NCBI GenBank assembly: GCA_030613765.1
Contig: JAUWLI010000060.1
Span: 1 to 11,571, forward strand
From: Phycisphaerae bacterium
GTDB lineage: Bacteria; Planctomycetota; Phycisphaerae; Sedimentisphaerales; SG8-4
Length of the DNA stretch: 11,571 bases
Direction of reading: 5' to 3'
Made by a program: the position numbers and the translations under genes. The number at the start of each line of letters is the position of its first letter. The first letter of the stretch is position 1. Shown in pieces: positions 1-7,498 of this stretch. The notes under the pieces were generated by a model. It did no database searches. It had not been told where the DNA came from and saw only the letters and a program-made list of their open reading frames with translations.

Positions 1-3000
1 AGTGCACCTGCCGTTAAGTGTTGAAGCACAGGCTGAAACTCATATCTTAATGATGGCCACCTCCAACATTTTTTCACCTGCCAATGGGTCCCCAATGGTT
101 GGACCATCCCAGGATATGGTTATGGGCAACTATTATTTGACCAATATGGAAGAAACCCTTCCAGAGCCACCGGGGCCAGAAAATCCGCAGGATTTCTTGG
201 ATATGCTGGAGGGCGCTACGATGTTGAACTATCCAGATCCTGACGGAAAGGCACTGCCTGGCACTCCAATAGATATACCTTTCTTCAATGACCACGGGCC
301 ATACTACACACCTGTTGGTTCAGGGGCACGTAAGACAAGGGTGAAGAGGAAGGGCGAAGATCGTCTGGATGAAGATTCCGTTGCTGAGTTCAAGAAAACG
401 CTTAGGGACAAGGGCACCAACCGTTTGCGAAAGCTTATCGGGCAGGCGACAGGCCCGTTGGGTCGACTGCCTAACGGTTGGCATTCCCCGCGTGAGTGGG
501 AGGCTGCGCCCACACTTCCCGGAATCTACCTTTTCCGTCACGAAGGTAAAATAGTATATGTTGGACAGGCGGGGCCGCGGCAGTCTGGTAAAGATATTCA
601 GGAACGTCTGAGCTATCACTGCGCCGGGAAAGGGCCAAGTTCTTTCAGACAACATGTTGTCGGATTCGTGGGCGGCAACGAGAAACGTAGCAAGCCCTTA
701 GACGAGTATTTAACCGGGATTGAGTTTACTTGGATTGCCGTCGATCCTGAATTCCTACAGACCATACGGTCATTCAGAGACACTTTCGAGGCAATAATGG
801 CCAACGAAGTGGGCAAAATCAGGTTGCACGAAAAGATTAAGGTGAAAATTGATAAATCGGTTATTAGTTCAGACTTAGGGATTCGTAGTTCAACAACTAA
901 AAACGATGAACTGTCAGAGGGGAATTCAACTTTAGTTGAAACTACAGTTGGTCGGTGCATATTCGACGACATACTTCCTGCGGGGATGCCGTTTTACAAT
1001 ATGACTTTGAATGGCAAGAGGGTCAGCCAGGTAATTAGTGACTGTTTCGAATTCGCTGGTAGTAGTGAGACGGTAGACCTTCTTGATAGAATAAAGGATT
1101 TAGGCTTCAAGTATGCTACACTTGGGGGTTTGAGCTTTGGCATTATGGACTTGAAGATACCGGCAAGGAAGCCGGAAATTATCGACGAGACAGAAAAGAA
1201 GGTCAGCAAAATTTATAAGAACTATGCTGATGGTGTCTTGACAGAGGGTGAAAGGTATAATCAGGTTATTGATGCCTGGACTCATGCCCGCGTCGCAGTT
1301 ACAAATGAAATGATGCGTGGCCTTAAAGAAGATACCAATGAGGATGGCTCGCCGTATCTGAATCCGATATACCTTATGAGCGATTCTGGTGCAAGGGGAA
1401 GTGTGGACCAGATTCAGCAGCTTGCAGGGATGCGAGCGTTGATGGCCAAGCCCAGTGGTGAGATTATCGAAACACCCATCAAATCAAACTTCCGTGAGGG
1501 CTTGACTGTTCTTGAGTATTTTAGCTCTACACACGGTGCACGTAAGGGACTGGCTGATACTGCCTTGAAGACAGCTAATTCCGGTTATCTTACCCGCAAA
1601 CTTATCGATGTGGCGCAAAATCTAATTACCACCGAACATGACTGCCAAACCTTACAGGGAATCACAAAAAGCACGGTCAGCAGAGGCGAGCAGGTTGATG
1701 TGCCCCTTTCTCAACTAATTATAGGCAGAACTGCCAGAGATAATATTCGTAATCCTATTACCGATGAAATGGTTGTTCGTGAGAATGAAGTCATTACACC
1801 AGAGGCAGCAGTAAAGATTGAAATTTTAGGTCTTGATGCCATCAGAGTCAGGAGCCCACTGACTTGTGACAGCACTTTTGGTATTTGTGCGAAGTGTTAT
1901 GGCTGGGATATGAGTACCGGTCAGTTAGTGGAGGAAGGATCGGCTGTCGGCATTATCGCTGCACAGTCAATCGGTGAGCCCGGTACCCAGTTGACACTAC
2001 GTACCTTCCACACCGGTGGTGTTGCAGAGAGAGCTATTCTTGAACGTGAACAGAAGGCCACACACGCAGGAAAGGTTCAGTATCGCGATATAAATGCGGT
2101 TTCTTTCAAGCGAGACGATGGCAGTACCCAGGTAGTTGCGCTCAAACGCAACGGCGAGATAGCACTCCTTGATGCAAAGGACAGAGAGCTTGACAAATTT
2201 AAAGTTCCCTATGGCGCCACCGTTTTGGTTAAAGATGGTTCCAAGGTTAAAGTCCCAGAGATTATGTTCATCTGGGACCCACACCGTACACCGATTTTAG
2301 CCGAAGTGCCTGGCCTTATCCGCTTTGTAGATATCATCGAAGGTGAGACGATTGGAATTGAAGAGGAGCGGAAAGGTAAGGTCAGCAGGCCTGTGGTAAT
2401 AGAGCATAAAGGCGACAAGCACCCTCAAATTATCATAGAAGATGCCAGCGGCAAAATACTCGATGTTCACTATCTGCCGGCAGGGGCCAGGATCGAGGTT
2501 GCCGAAGGCCAGCAGGTTCAGGCAGGCCAGTTGCTTGCTCATCAACCCAGAGCTACTGGCGGAACACAGGATATAACTGGTGGTCTTCCCAGAGTTACCG
2601 AAGTATTCGAAGCACGCAAGCCCAAAGACCCTGCCGCAATGGCTGAGATTAGTGGCCAAGTCGAGTTGCGAAGCGATAAACGCAAGGGCAAAATGACCAT
2701 TATCATACGCTCAGAGTCCGGCATGGAGAAAGAACACCACGTCCCGAGAGACAGACACCTCAATGTCCATACCGCTGATTACGCGGAAGCCGGGGACGCC
2801 CTGACGGATGGACCATTGGTTCCACACGATATCCTGCGAATCAAAGGTGAAGAGTCATTGCAGAAATATCTGATTTCAGAGATTCAAAATGTATACCGTT
2901 CACAAAATGTTAATATCAATGATAAGCATGTTGAAATTATAAGCGCTCAGATGATGCGGAAGGTTAGTATAGAATCTGTCGGCGACAGCTCGTTTTTGCC

Positions 3001-3520
3001 GGGAGAGGTCGTTGATAAATTTGTGTTCCGAAGAGGTAATGAAAGATTGGCCAAAAGCCTCAGGATTACCAACGTCGGAGATGCAACTGACATAGAAGAA
3101 GGTCAGATTATCGACAAGAAAGAACTTGCCAGTATCAACGAAAAGGTTGAAATGATTGGGGGTGCTCCGGCTAAGGGCAGAAAACCAAAAGCTGCAACTG
3201 CTCAGACATTGCTTTTAGGAATAACAAAAGCTTCGCTCTGGTCGGATAGTTTTATCGCGGCAGCCAGCTTCCAGGAAACAACTAAGGTCTTGACTGAGGC
3301 TTCCTTAGCTGGTAGAAAGGATAATTTGTACGGTTTGAAGGAAAATGTGATCCTCGGCCATTTAATACCGGCCGGCACGGCTTTCAAACCACATCTGGAA
3401 ATAAGGATTAAGCACCTTGCTGAAGCGCCGCTGCCGAAAGAATTTGCAGAAGCCAAGGATGACAAAGAGGCGGAAGCAAAAGCAGAGGCTGCCGTGAAAG
3501 AAGCTTTGGGAATCAATTAA
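1..3520 (+). CDS. rpoC: RNA polymerase subunit beta' (RpoC), 5'-truncated by window, with large in-frame insertion
   Basis: This is the catalytic beta' subunit of DNA-dependent RNA polymerase. The window opens inside the gene: the first codon read (nt 2) matches E. coli VHVPLTLEAQ, just after the metal-binding NADFDGD motif, so the true start lies upstream. Counting from nt 2 (1172 residues), conserved core runs to GNYYLT (42-47), is interrupted by about 210 foreign residues (48-257), and resumes at FEAI...LHEKIKVKI. Next come SGARGS and the FREGL region (462-501), the bridge helix (about 512-540), the four cysteines of the second zinc site (C548, C622, C629, C632), the trigger-loop start ([13 protein letters not shown], 661-673), an SI3-like insertion, and the trigger-loop end ([20 protein letters not shown]). 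The C-terminal block LLGITKAS...SFQETTKVL follows, then a short Ala/Glu/Lys-rich tail. The frame stays open throughout and all core motifs are intact, so the gene looks functional. rpsL begins 29 nt downstream, suggesting cotranscription. Confidence 0.97.
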   Translation, partial: VHLPLSVEAQAETHILMMATSNIFSPANGSPMVGPSQDMVMGNYYLTNMEETLPEPPGPENPQDFLDMLEGATMLNYPDPDGKALPGTPIDIPFFNDHGPYYTPVGSGARKTRVKRKGEDRLDEDSVAEFKKTLRDKGTNRLRKLIGQATGPLGRLPNGWHSPREWEAAPTLPGIYLFRHEGKIVYVGQAGPRQSGKDIQERLSYHCAGKGPSSFRQHVVGFVGGNEKRSKPLDEYLTGIEFTWIAVDPEFLQTIRSFRDTFEAIMANEVGKIRLHEKIKVKIDKSVISSDLGIRSSTTKNDELSEGNSTLVETTVGRCIFDDILPAGMPFYNMTLNGKRVSQVISDCFEFAGSSETVDLLDRIKDLGFKYATLGGLSFGIMDLKIPARKPEIIDETEKKVSKIYKNYADGVLTEGERYNQVIDAWTHARVAVTNEMMRGLKEDTNEDGSPYLNPIYLMSDSGARGSVDQIQQLAGMRALMAKPSGEIIETPIKSNFREGLTVLEYFSSTHGARKGLADTALKTANSGYLTRKLIDVAQNLITTEHDCQTLQGITKSTVSRGEQVDVPLSQLIIGRTARDNIRNPITDEMVVRENEVITPEAAVKIEILGLDAIRVRSPLTCDSTFGICAKCYGWDMSTGQLVEEGSAVGIIAAQSIGEPGTQLTLRTFHTGGVAERAILEREQKATHAGKVQYRDINAVSFKRDDGSTQVVALKRNGEIALLDAKDRELDKFKVPYGATVLVKDGSKVKVPEIMFIWDPHRTPILAEVPGLIRFVDIIEGETIGIEEERKGKVSRPVVIEHKGDKHPQIIIEDASGKILDVHYLPAGARIEVAEGQQVQAGQLLAHQPRATGGTQDITGGLPRVTEVFEARKPKDPAAMAEISGQVELRSDKRKGKMTIIIRSESGMEKEHHVPRDRHLNVHTADYAEAGDALTDGPLVPHDILRIKGEESLQKYLISEIQNVYRSQNVNINDKHVEIISAQMMRKVSIESVGDSSFLPGEVVDKFVFRRGNERLAKSLRITNVGDATDIEEGQIIDKKELASINEKVEMIGGAPAKGRKPKAATAQTLLLGITKASLWSDSFIAAASFQETTKVLTEASLAGRKDNLYGLKENVILGHLIPAGTAFKPHLEIRIKHLAEAPLPKEFAEAKDDKEAEAKAEAAVKEALGIN
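143..772 (+). other. Foreign in-frame insertion within rpoC (about 210 residues)
   Basis: Residues about 48-257 of the window's RpoC have no counterpart in the RpoC sequences I know. E. coli and other bacteria have only about 20-30 residues between the YYLT/YYMT motif and the [18 protein letters not shown] strand. The insertion starts with a proline- and acid-rich stretch ([10 protein letters not shown], 53-62), continues with an unrecognised segment rich in Gly, Pro and Asp (DFLDMLEG to [11 protein letters not shown]), then a highly charged helical segment (about 109-147), and ends with a GIY-YIG-type domain (from about 170). There is no stop codon or frame change, and the polymerase sequence is conserved on both sides. 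Both edges are approximate because the normal linker here is variable. It lacks an intein-type Cys/Ser start and His-Asn end. Confidence 0.85.
509..790 (+). other. GIY-YIG nuclease-type domain embedded in RpoC
   Basis: Residues 170-263 read as a GIY-YIG domain. The GIY triplet (174-176, in LPGIYLF) is followed 9 residues later by YVG (186-188, in KIVYVGQAG). Next comes RLSYH (202-206), matching the conserved Arg and the His often found in the RLxxH motif, then SSFRQHV and a beta strand FTWIAVD (242-248), as in stand-alone GIY-YIG proteins. In the family, Tyr and Arg residues and a Glu on the last helix cleave DNA with a metal ion. That Glu would be expected about 12-14 residues after Trp244, where this sequence has IRSF. 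The next Glu (E263) lies at the point where RpoC resumes. Fold assignment is fairly secure; catalytic activity is uncertain. Confidence 0.8.
2024..2557 (+). other. SI3-like insertion in the RpoC trigger loop
   Basis: Residues about 675-852 lie between the two halves of the trigger loop (RTFHTGG and GGTQDITGG). They align by character with the E. coli SI3 insertion: [39 protein letters not shown] and [23 protein letters not shown] match the E. coli phrases around KVPYGAVL, WDPHTMPVITEV and YFLPGKAIVQLEDG. SI3 is built of sandwich-barrel hybrid motifs and affects pausing and cleavage in E. coli. It occurs in Proteobacteria and several other lineages, so its presence helps place the organism outside Firmicutes and Actinobacteria. 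Borders are approximate. Confidence 0.75.
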
Positions 3521-3549
3521 TACTTGAAATATTAAATCGGAAGTGGATT

Positions 3550-3921
3550 ATGCCTACTATAAACCAGTTAGTTAGACGGCCAAGATCAAAGTCAAAGGGT
3601 CGAAAACGTATATCTGATATTAGCGGCTCGCCTCAGAAAAGAGGTGTGTGTCTGATCGTAAGAACACAAACGCCCAAAAAACCGAACTCCGCTTTACGAA
3701 AAATCGCTCGTGTTAGACTCACCAGCGGCAAGGAAGTTACAGCTTATATACCCGGCATTGACCACAACCTCCAGGAGCACAGCACAGTTGTAATTCGCGG
3801 AGGCAGGGTCAGGGATTTGCCCGGCGTTCGGTATCATATTGTTCGTGGTGTACTTGACTGTGCCGGCGTCGCTGGTCGTCAACAGGGCAGAAGTAAGTAT
3901 GGTGCAAAAAAGGCAAAATAA
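3550..3921 (+). CDS. rpsL: 30S ribosomal protein S12
   Basis: S12 (123 residues, the usual length) sits at the decoding centre of the 30S subunit and monitors codon-anticodon fit. The sequence aligns without gaps to E. coli S12: [19 protein letters not shown] (Lys43 and Lys44, counting Met), HNLQEHS, RGGRV and DLPGVRYH, ending in [10 protein letters not shown]. Asp89, the residue that is methylthiolated in E. coli, is present. Position 88, Lys in E. coli and most bacteria, is Arg here (GGRVRDLPG), and the loop GEGHN reads GIDHN. Arg at this position is a known streptomycin-resistance substitution in Mycobacterium and E. coli. The ATG start is supported by GGAAG at 3539-3543, 6 nt upstream. 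The gene follows rpoC by 29 nt, as in the str operon of many bacteria. Confidence 0.98.
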   Translation: MPTINQLVRRPRSKSKGRKRISDISGSPQKRGVCLIVRTQTPKKPNSALRKIARVRLTSGKEVTAYIPGIDHNLQEHSTVVIRGGRVRDLPGVRYHIVRGVLDCAGVAGRQQGRSKYGAKKAK

Positions 3922-3934
3922 GGGGACTCCAGTG

Positions 3935-3970
3935 CATAGTTCATTGTTGATACTTCATCAATGAACTATG
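3935..3970 (+). repeat. Inverted repeat in the rpsL-rpsG gap
   Basis: Perfect 12-nt arms CATAGTTCATTG (3935-3946) and CAATGAACTATG (3959-3970) enclose a 12-nt loop. No T-tract follows, so it is not an intrinsic terminator. A further copy of the word, GGACTATGAA, lies at 3977-3986, just before the rpsG start. In E. coli the rpsL-rpsG intercistronic RNA is where S7 binds to repress its own synthesis. This hairpin could play that role, or it may belong to a dispersed intergenic repeat family. Confidence 0.65.
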
Positions 3971-3988
3971 AACCAAGGACTATGAAAT

Positions 3989-4459
3989 ATGAAAAGGTTT
4001 ACTTCTTCAAGTCAACAACTAAAGCCTGACCCGGCGTACAACAGCAAGCTGGTTTCTAAGTTTGTTAACTGTATGATGTGGGACGGTAAAAAAAGTGTCG
4101 CACAGCGGATTTTCTATGACGCTATGGAAATTATCTCCAAAAAGATTAAGGATACCGAACCATTTGAGGTATTTGAGACAGCGATTAATAATGTAAAACC
4201 GTTGATCGAAGTGCGCAGCAAACGTGTCGGTGGAGCCAGCTATCAGGTGCCGATGCAGGTAAGCCCGAAACGCCAGCAATCACTGGCTTTTCGTTGGATA
4301 CTACAATCGGCCAGAGCCAAGAAAGGCAAGCCGATGCGTGAGCGTCTGGCCACTGAATTGATTGATGCTTACAACGAACACGGTGGTGCTATGACAACCC
4401 GTGAGAATATTCATAGAATGGCTGATGCGAATAAGGCATTTGCCCACTTTGCCTGGTAA
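3989..4459 (+). CDS. rpsG: 30S ribosomal protein S7
   Basis: S7 (156 residues, typical length) binds the 3' major domain of 16S rRNA, nucleates assembly of the 30S head and contributes to the exit site. Clear family blocks are [47 protein letters not shown], and [26 protein letters not shown] followed by the C-terminal [13 protein letters not shown]. The chosen ATG gives MKRFTSSS. A second ATG 7 nt upstream is out of frame. AAGG at 3975-3978 is a modest ribosome binding site. The gene lies 67 nt after rpsL, with an inverted repeat in the gap, and is followed by a strong terminator, so the rpoC-rpsL-rpsG transcript probably ends here at least in part. Confidence 0.98.
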   Translation: MKRFTSSSQQLKPDPAYNSKLVSKFVNCMMWDGKKSVAQRIFYDAMEIISKKIKDTEPFEVFETAINNVKPLIEVRSKRVGGASYQVPMQVSPKRQQSLAFRWILQSARAKKGKPMRERLATELIDAYNEHGGAMTTRENIHRMADANKAFAHFAW

Positions 4460-4473
4460 GATTCGTCGGTTTT

Positions 4474-4521
4474 AACTGCCACGGTGCATTTATAAAAAGA
4501 TGACCCGTGGCAGTTTTTTTT
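4474..4521 (+). terminator. Rho-independent terminator between rpsG and fusA
   Basis: A GC-rich stem, AACTGCCACGG (4474-4484) paired with CCGTGGCAGTT (4505-4515), encloses a 20-nt loop. The stem is followed by an uninterrupted run of T residues (4514-4521, the first two also able to pair with AA). This is a textbook intrinsic terminator 15 nt after the rpsG stop. It would separate fusA from the upstream genes or attenuate read-through. Confidence 0.88.
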
Positions 4522-4547
4522 ATTCGTAAGCTGTGCCCTGTTATACG
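4519..4547 (+). promoter_or_regulatory. Weak candidate promoter for fusA
   Basis: If the terminator just upstream is effective, fusA needs its own promoter in the 44 nt before its ATG. The only -10-like word is TATACG (4542-4547) with a T-rich, poorly matching -35 (TTATTC, 4520-4525) 16 nt upstream. The match is weak, and read-through from rpsG is the alternative. Confidence 0.2.
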
Positions 4548-4557
4548 AGACACGAGA
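4543..4557 (+). repeat. ACGAGA motif before fusA
   Basis: The word ATACGAGACACGAGA contains ACGAGA twice (4545-4550 and 4552-4557). The second copy ends 8 nt before the fusA ATG at 4566. The same word stands at nearly the same distance before rplC, rplB, rpsS and rpsC. Confidence 0.6.
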
Positions 4558-4565
4558 GACAGATT

Positions 4566-6641
4566 ATGCCGAGTACTTTGGAAAAATTACGTAATATTGG
4601 GATTATGGCGCATATCGACGCCGGCAAAACAACGATAACCGAGCGCATTCTTTTCTATACGGAAAAAACCTACAAAATGGGCGAAGTCCATCACGGTACC
4701 GCTGTTATGGACTTTATGGAGGAAGAGCAAAAAAGAGGCATTACTATTACTTCAGCCGCGACTAAGTGTCCTTGGAAAGGATCTGAAATTAACCTTATTG
4801 ACACTCCAGGGCATATTGATTTTACTGCTGAGGTTGAAAGGTCGCTTCGTGTTCTCGATGGCGCTGTTGCTGTATTTGACGCCAGCGAGGGCGTGCAGGC
4901 CCAGAGTGAGACTGTCTGGAGGCAGGGGCAGAAATATAACTTGCCTTGCCTTTGTTTTGTTAACAAGATGGACAAAGTCGGGGCTGATTTTGAAATGACC
5001 ATCGACTCTATTCGTGATAAACTCCTTGCCAATCCGATTTTATTACAGATTCCTATCGGTGCCGACGACTCTTTTGCCGGGATAATAGACCTGATTAAAT
5101 ACAAGGCAGTCTTCTACAAGACTGAAGAGATGGGAGCAACTTTTGAGGAGACTGAAATTCCCACAGAATTGAAACAAACTGCAGAACGGCTAAGGAGCCA
5201 GATGATTGAGCTTGCAGCCGAAGAGGATGACGAGCTGATGGATACCTATATCCACGATAAGCCAATCGACAGTACAATGATTAATAGAGCAATTAGGAAA
5301 GCAACTTTAAACGGTAAACTTCATCCCGTATTTGTCGGTTCAGCCCTGAAATATATCGGCGTGCAGAAACTGCTTGACGGTGTCCTGGAATATTTGCCTT
5401 CTCCATTGGACAAACCAGTTTTGGTCGGGCATAAACCGACTGACAAAAAAAAGAAGATATCTGTAAAATGTGACCGCAATGAAAGCTTGGTCGCACTTGC
5501 ATTTAAGATTACAAGCGATATGCACGGCGATTTGAGCTTTCTAAGGATTTATCAAGGCACGTTAAAGTCCGGAAGAAGAGTTTTGAACGTAAATCGGAAC
5601 AAACGGGAAAATATTACCAGGATATTTGAGATGCACGCCGACGAGCGAAAAATTTTAGACTCGGCCAGTGCCGGCGATATTGTCGCAGTCGTAGGATTAA
5701 AACAAACTCTGACAGGTGATACGATTTGCGACCCCAAAAAACCCGTTTGTTTGCCGAGTATTACATTTCCTCAGGCTGTTATTACTATGTCGATAGAACC
5801 CATGACCTCAGTAGAAAAGGCAAAATTGGCAGATGCACTGGCTGATTTAAGGCGTGAAGATCCGACTTTTGCATGTAAAGTAGATGTCGAAACAGGCCAG
5901 ACAATCATCAGCGGAATGGGTGAACTTCATCTGGAGGTACTCCAGCACAAACTTGTAAGGGAAAAAGGTGTTAATGTCAGAGTTAGCAAGCCCAGAGTAG
6001 CCTATAAGGAAGCTATTACAAAATCGGCAAAGGTGGAGGGTAAATTCATACGTCAAACGGGAGGTCATGGCCAATACGGCCATGTTGTTTTGTTAATTGA
6101 ACCATTGTTGACGGAGGATGGTCTTACGAGTCGCGAAGTTGAGTTTGAAAACAAAATTGTGTCCAACGCTGTGCCGAGAGAGTATATCCCTGCTGTTGAG
6201 AGGGGAGCAAAAGATGCTCTCGGCACTGGTGTGTTGGCAAGCTATCCTGTTGTAGGAGTTAAAGTTACGTTGATTGATGGCTCATTCCATTCGGTGGATT
6301 CTTCCGATTTGGCTTTTGAGCAGGCTGCCGCAATTGCAGTAGAAAAAGCCCTCGGCCAAGCTGGGCCGGTTTTACTTGAGCCAGTAATGCGGCTTCAAGT
6401 AGTAGTTCCGGAAGCTTCTTTTGGGGCGGTTCAGGGCAACATACTTGGAAAAAGGGGCTTGATAACGGATTGTCACGTGCATGGAAATATGCGTGTAATC
6501 GATGCTAAGGTGCCTATGGTGGAAATGTTTGGGTATTCCAGCGAGATTAGAAGTGCCACAGCAGGACGGGGAACCTTTACTATGGAGCCGTTAAGCTATG
6601 AGAAGATCCCCGAGCAGATTGCTAAGCAAATTATTTTTTAA
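4566..6641 (+). CDS. fusA: Translation elongation factor G
   Basis: EF-G (691 residues) is the GTPase that drives translocation of tRNA and mRNA on the ribosome and, with ribosome recycling factor, splits ribosomes. All GTPase motifs are present, counting from the ATG at 4566: P-loop AHIDAGKT (15-22), RGITI (57-61), DTPGH (79-83), NKMD (133-136) and GSA (258-260). Later domains are complete: RREDPTF and MGELHLEVL, then domain IV with [11 protein letters not shown] and the [11 protein letters not shown] loop, then the C-terminal [31 protein letters not shown] 33 nt upstream in frame is rejected as the start because EF-G proteins begin close to [18 protein letters not shown] and those extra codons lie in the ACGAGA motif. 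Some bacteria, including planctomycetes and spirochaetes, carry extra EF-G paralogues (spdEFG types). I cannot tell from one copy which class this is. tuf is absent downstream. Confidence 0.97.
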   Translation: MPSTLEKLRNIGIMAHIDAGKTTITERILFYTEKTYKMGEVHHGTAVMDFMEEEQKRGITITSAATKCPWKGSEINLIDTPGHIDFTAEVERSLRVLDGAVAVFDASEGVQAQSETVWRQGQKYNLPCLCFVNKMDKVGADFEMTIDSIRDKLLANPILLQIPIGADDSFAGIIDLIKYKAVFYKTEEMGATFEETEIPTELKQTAERLRSQMIELAAEEDDELMDTYIHDKPIDSTMINRAIRKATLNGKLHPVFVGSALKYIGVQKLLDGVLEYLPSPLDKPVLVGHKPTDKKKKISVKCDRNESLVALAFKITSDMHGDLSFLRIYQGTLKSGRRVLNVNRNKRENITRIFEMHADERKILDSASAGDIVAVVGLKQTLTGDTICDPKKPVCLPSITFPQAVITMSIEPMTSVEKAKLADALADLRREDPTFACKVDVETGQTIISGMGELHLEVLQHKLVREKGVNVRVSKPRVAYKEAITKSAKVEGKFIRQTGGHGQYGHVVLLIEPLLTEDGLTSREVEFENKIVSNAVPREYIPAVERGAKDALGTGVLASYPVVGVKVTLIDGSFHSVDSSDLAFEQAAAIAVEKALGQAGPVLLEPVMRLQVVVPEASFGAVQGNILGKRGLITDCHVHGNMRVIDAKVPMVEMFGYSSEIRSATAGRGTFTMEPLSYEKIPEQIAKQIIF

Positions 6642-6688
6642 AAAAATAGAGAAATTTTGTATTTTACGGTTTTTTATAGAAATTTTTA

Positions 6689-6717
6689 TTGATATTACTT
6701 GATTTGTGTGGTAGAAG
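6689..6717 (+). promoter_or_regulatory. Candidate promoter of the S10 operon or a leader RNA
   Basis: TTGATA (6689-6694, five of six matches to the sigma-70 -35 consensus) is followed after exactly 17 nt by TAGAAG (6712-6717, four of six to the -10 consensus). It is preceded by an A/T-rich tract that could act as an UP element. The predicted start, near 6724, coincides with the start of the structured section. A second, poorer candidate (TTGTTA at 7044, TATATT at 7069, 19-nt spacing) lies nearer rpsJ. Confidence 0.4.
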
Positions 6718-6724
6718 TGTTGGT

Positions 6725-6953
6725 TTTAGCCGTAGCGAGCATCGTCAAGGATGGCGTTGCGTAAACAAGTTGGGCTGTAGCATACCTGTAATTTGGTGGT
6801 CATGGATGGTTTTGAAAGGTGTTTCGCTGCACCTAAGAGTATGCCAAAGCTGATAAATGGCTTTGGAAGGACAACAGACAGGTCCGAACCATAATTCTTA
6901 AGGAAGACGAATTTGATAGTTGATCATTGAAGATCGCAACCGGAAAAAAGGTT
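6725..6953 (+). ncRNA. Candidate structured RNA or S10-operon leader, class unknown
   Basis: Several short stems occur in series. CATC/GATG brackets GTCAAG near 6740-6753. GCATAC (6780-6785) pairs with GTATGC (6839-6844) and encloses AGGTG/CACCT (6817-6821 and 6830-6834). CCAAAGC (6844-6850) pairs with GCTTTGG (6860-6866). GGAC (6869-6872) pairs with GTCC (6882-6885). GTTGATC (6919-6925) pairs with GATC-gc-AAC (6932-6940), and AACC (6938-6941) with GGTT (6950-6953). Neighbouring stems share a few bases, so not all can form together. This is denser than expected for a random spacer. I do not recognise a known family (tested by eye against RNase P, tmRNA, 6S, SRP, group I and group II introns). 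It may be a free RNA or a leader through which an S10-operon protein such as L4 acts, as L4 does in E. coli. Confidence 0.45.
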
Positions 6954-7146
6954 AATAATCAGCGAAATAAGGTCTTTCCTGCCAAAAGCAAACAACGTAG
7001 TTTTAACAGATAGTAGAAAAATTATATTCAGAGAGTGTATTTTTTGTTATTTTTGGTTTATAAGTACATATATTTTACAGATTTATAAGTCTTAAGGGAT
7101 GAATTCAAGAAAAAGATTCTGTCCACTAAAAGCTTAAAGAGAAATT

Positions 7147-7461
7147 ATGGCTACTGAAACCGAAAGAATAAGGATTAGAATGGAGGCCTATGACCACCGG
7201 GCCCTTGATGCATCTGCTAAAGAGATAGTAGAGCACGCTCGAAAGACAAACGCTCGTGTCAGTGGTCCGGTGCCGTTGCCTACGCGTATCGAGAGATATA
7301 CCGTTTTACGGAGTCCTCATATCGATAAAAAGTCGCGTGAGCAGTTTGAGTTGAGAACTCATAAGCGTCTAATTGATATTCACGAGGCCAATGCACGAAC
7401 GGTCGAGGTGTTGAACCGCTTAGTGGTACCGGCCGGTGTCTTCGTGAAGATAAAAGCGTGA
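7147..7461 (+). CDS. rpsJ: 30S ribosomal protein S10
   Basis: S10 (104 residues, typical) is a 30S head protein that in many bacteria also acts as NusE in transcription antitermination. Family blocks are [62 protein letters not shown] and the end [12 protein letters not shown]. The ATG at 7147 gives a short acidic N-terminus (MATETER) before the first strand; only a weak AGAGA precedes it. This is the first gene of the S10 operon, preceded by a long spacer with a candidate promoter and structured RNA. rplC follows 37 nt after its stop. Confidence 0.97.
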   Translation: MATETERIRIRMEAYDHRALDASAKEIVEHARKTNARVSGPVPLPTRIERYTVLRSPHIDKKSREQFELRTHKRLIDIHEANARTVEVLNRLVVPAGVFVKIKA

Positions 7462-7483
7462 AACTTGATTCGGGCAACGAGCG

Positions 7484-7489
7484 ACGAGA
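7484..7489 (+). repeat. ACGAGA motif before rplC
   Basis: ACGAGA lies 9 nt before the preferred rplC ATG (7499), within the context AACGAGCGACGAGAG. It shares word and spacing with the sites before fusA, rplB, rpsS and rpsC. Confidence 0.55.
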
Positions 7490-7498
7490 GATGTGATA

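Larger units (their letters stand above)
6642..7146. other. 505-bp gene-free stretch between fusA and rpsJ
   Basis: In the usual str/S10 arrangement tuf often lies here, but I see no EF-Tu sequence or remnant and no convincing open frame on either strand. The stretch begins AT-rich (6642-6720), holds a candidate promoter, then a hairpin-dense section (about 6725-6953), then an AT-rich, weakly structured section up to rpsJ. Just before rpsJ, AGAGA (7138-7142) is the only hint of a ribosome binding site. No tRNA cloverleaf was found. Confidence 0.8.

Noticed and set aside
143..772. Intein within RpoC
   Set aside because: There is no Cys, Ser or Thr with intein block A at the start, no TxxH block B and no His-Asn before the downstream junction. 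The only Cys in the insertion lies in the GIY-YIG domain.
143..772. Group I or group II intron carrying a GIY-YIG gene
   Set aside because: The whole 630-nt insertion is open in the RpoC frame on both sides and reads as protein almost throughout. There is no room for a ribozyme core, and I saw no conserved intron motifs.
2297..2659. Open frame on the - strand (120 codons) opposite rpoC
   Set aside because: It is an antisense shadow of the conserved SI3 and trigger-loop coding region, with no independent support.
4533..4565. Upstream GTG as the fusA start
   Set aside because: It would add 11 residues not seen in EF-G and place the start before the ACGAGA motif. ATG 4566 gives the normal N-terminus.
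6631..6647. TTTTTTAAAAAAA symmetry at the fusA stop as a terminator
   Set aside because: It has no GC-containing stem and no proper hairpin followed by a T-tract.
6642..7146. tRNA, tmRNA, RNase P, 6S or intron RNA in the fusA-rpsJ gap
   Set aside because: No cloverleaf, no tmRNA or RNase P signature sequences, and no group I or group II core motif could be identified by eye. It is left as an unclassified candidate.
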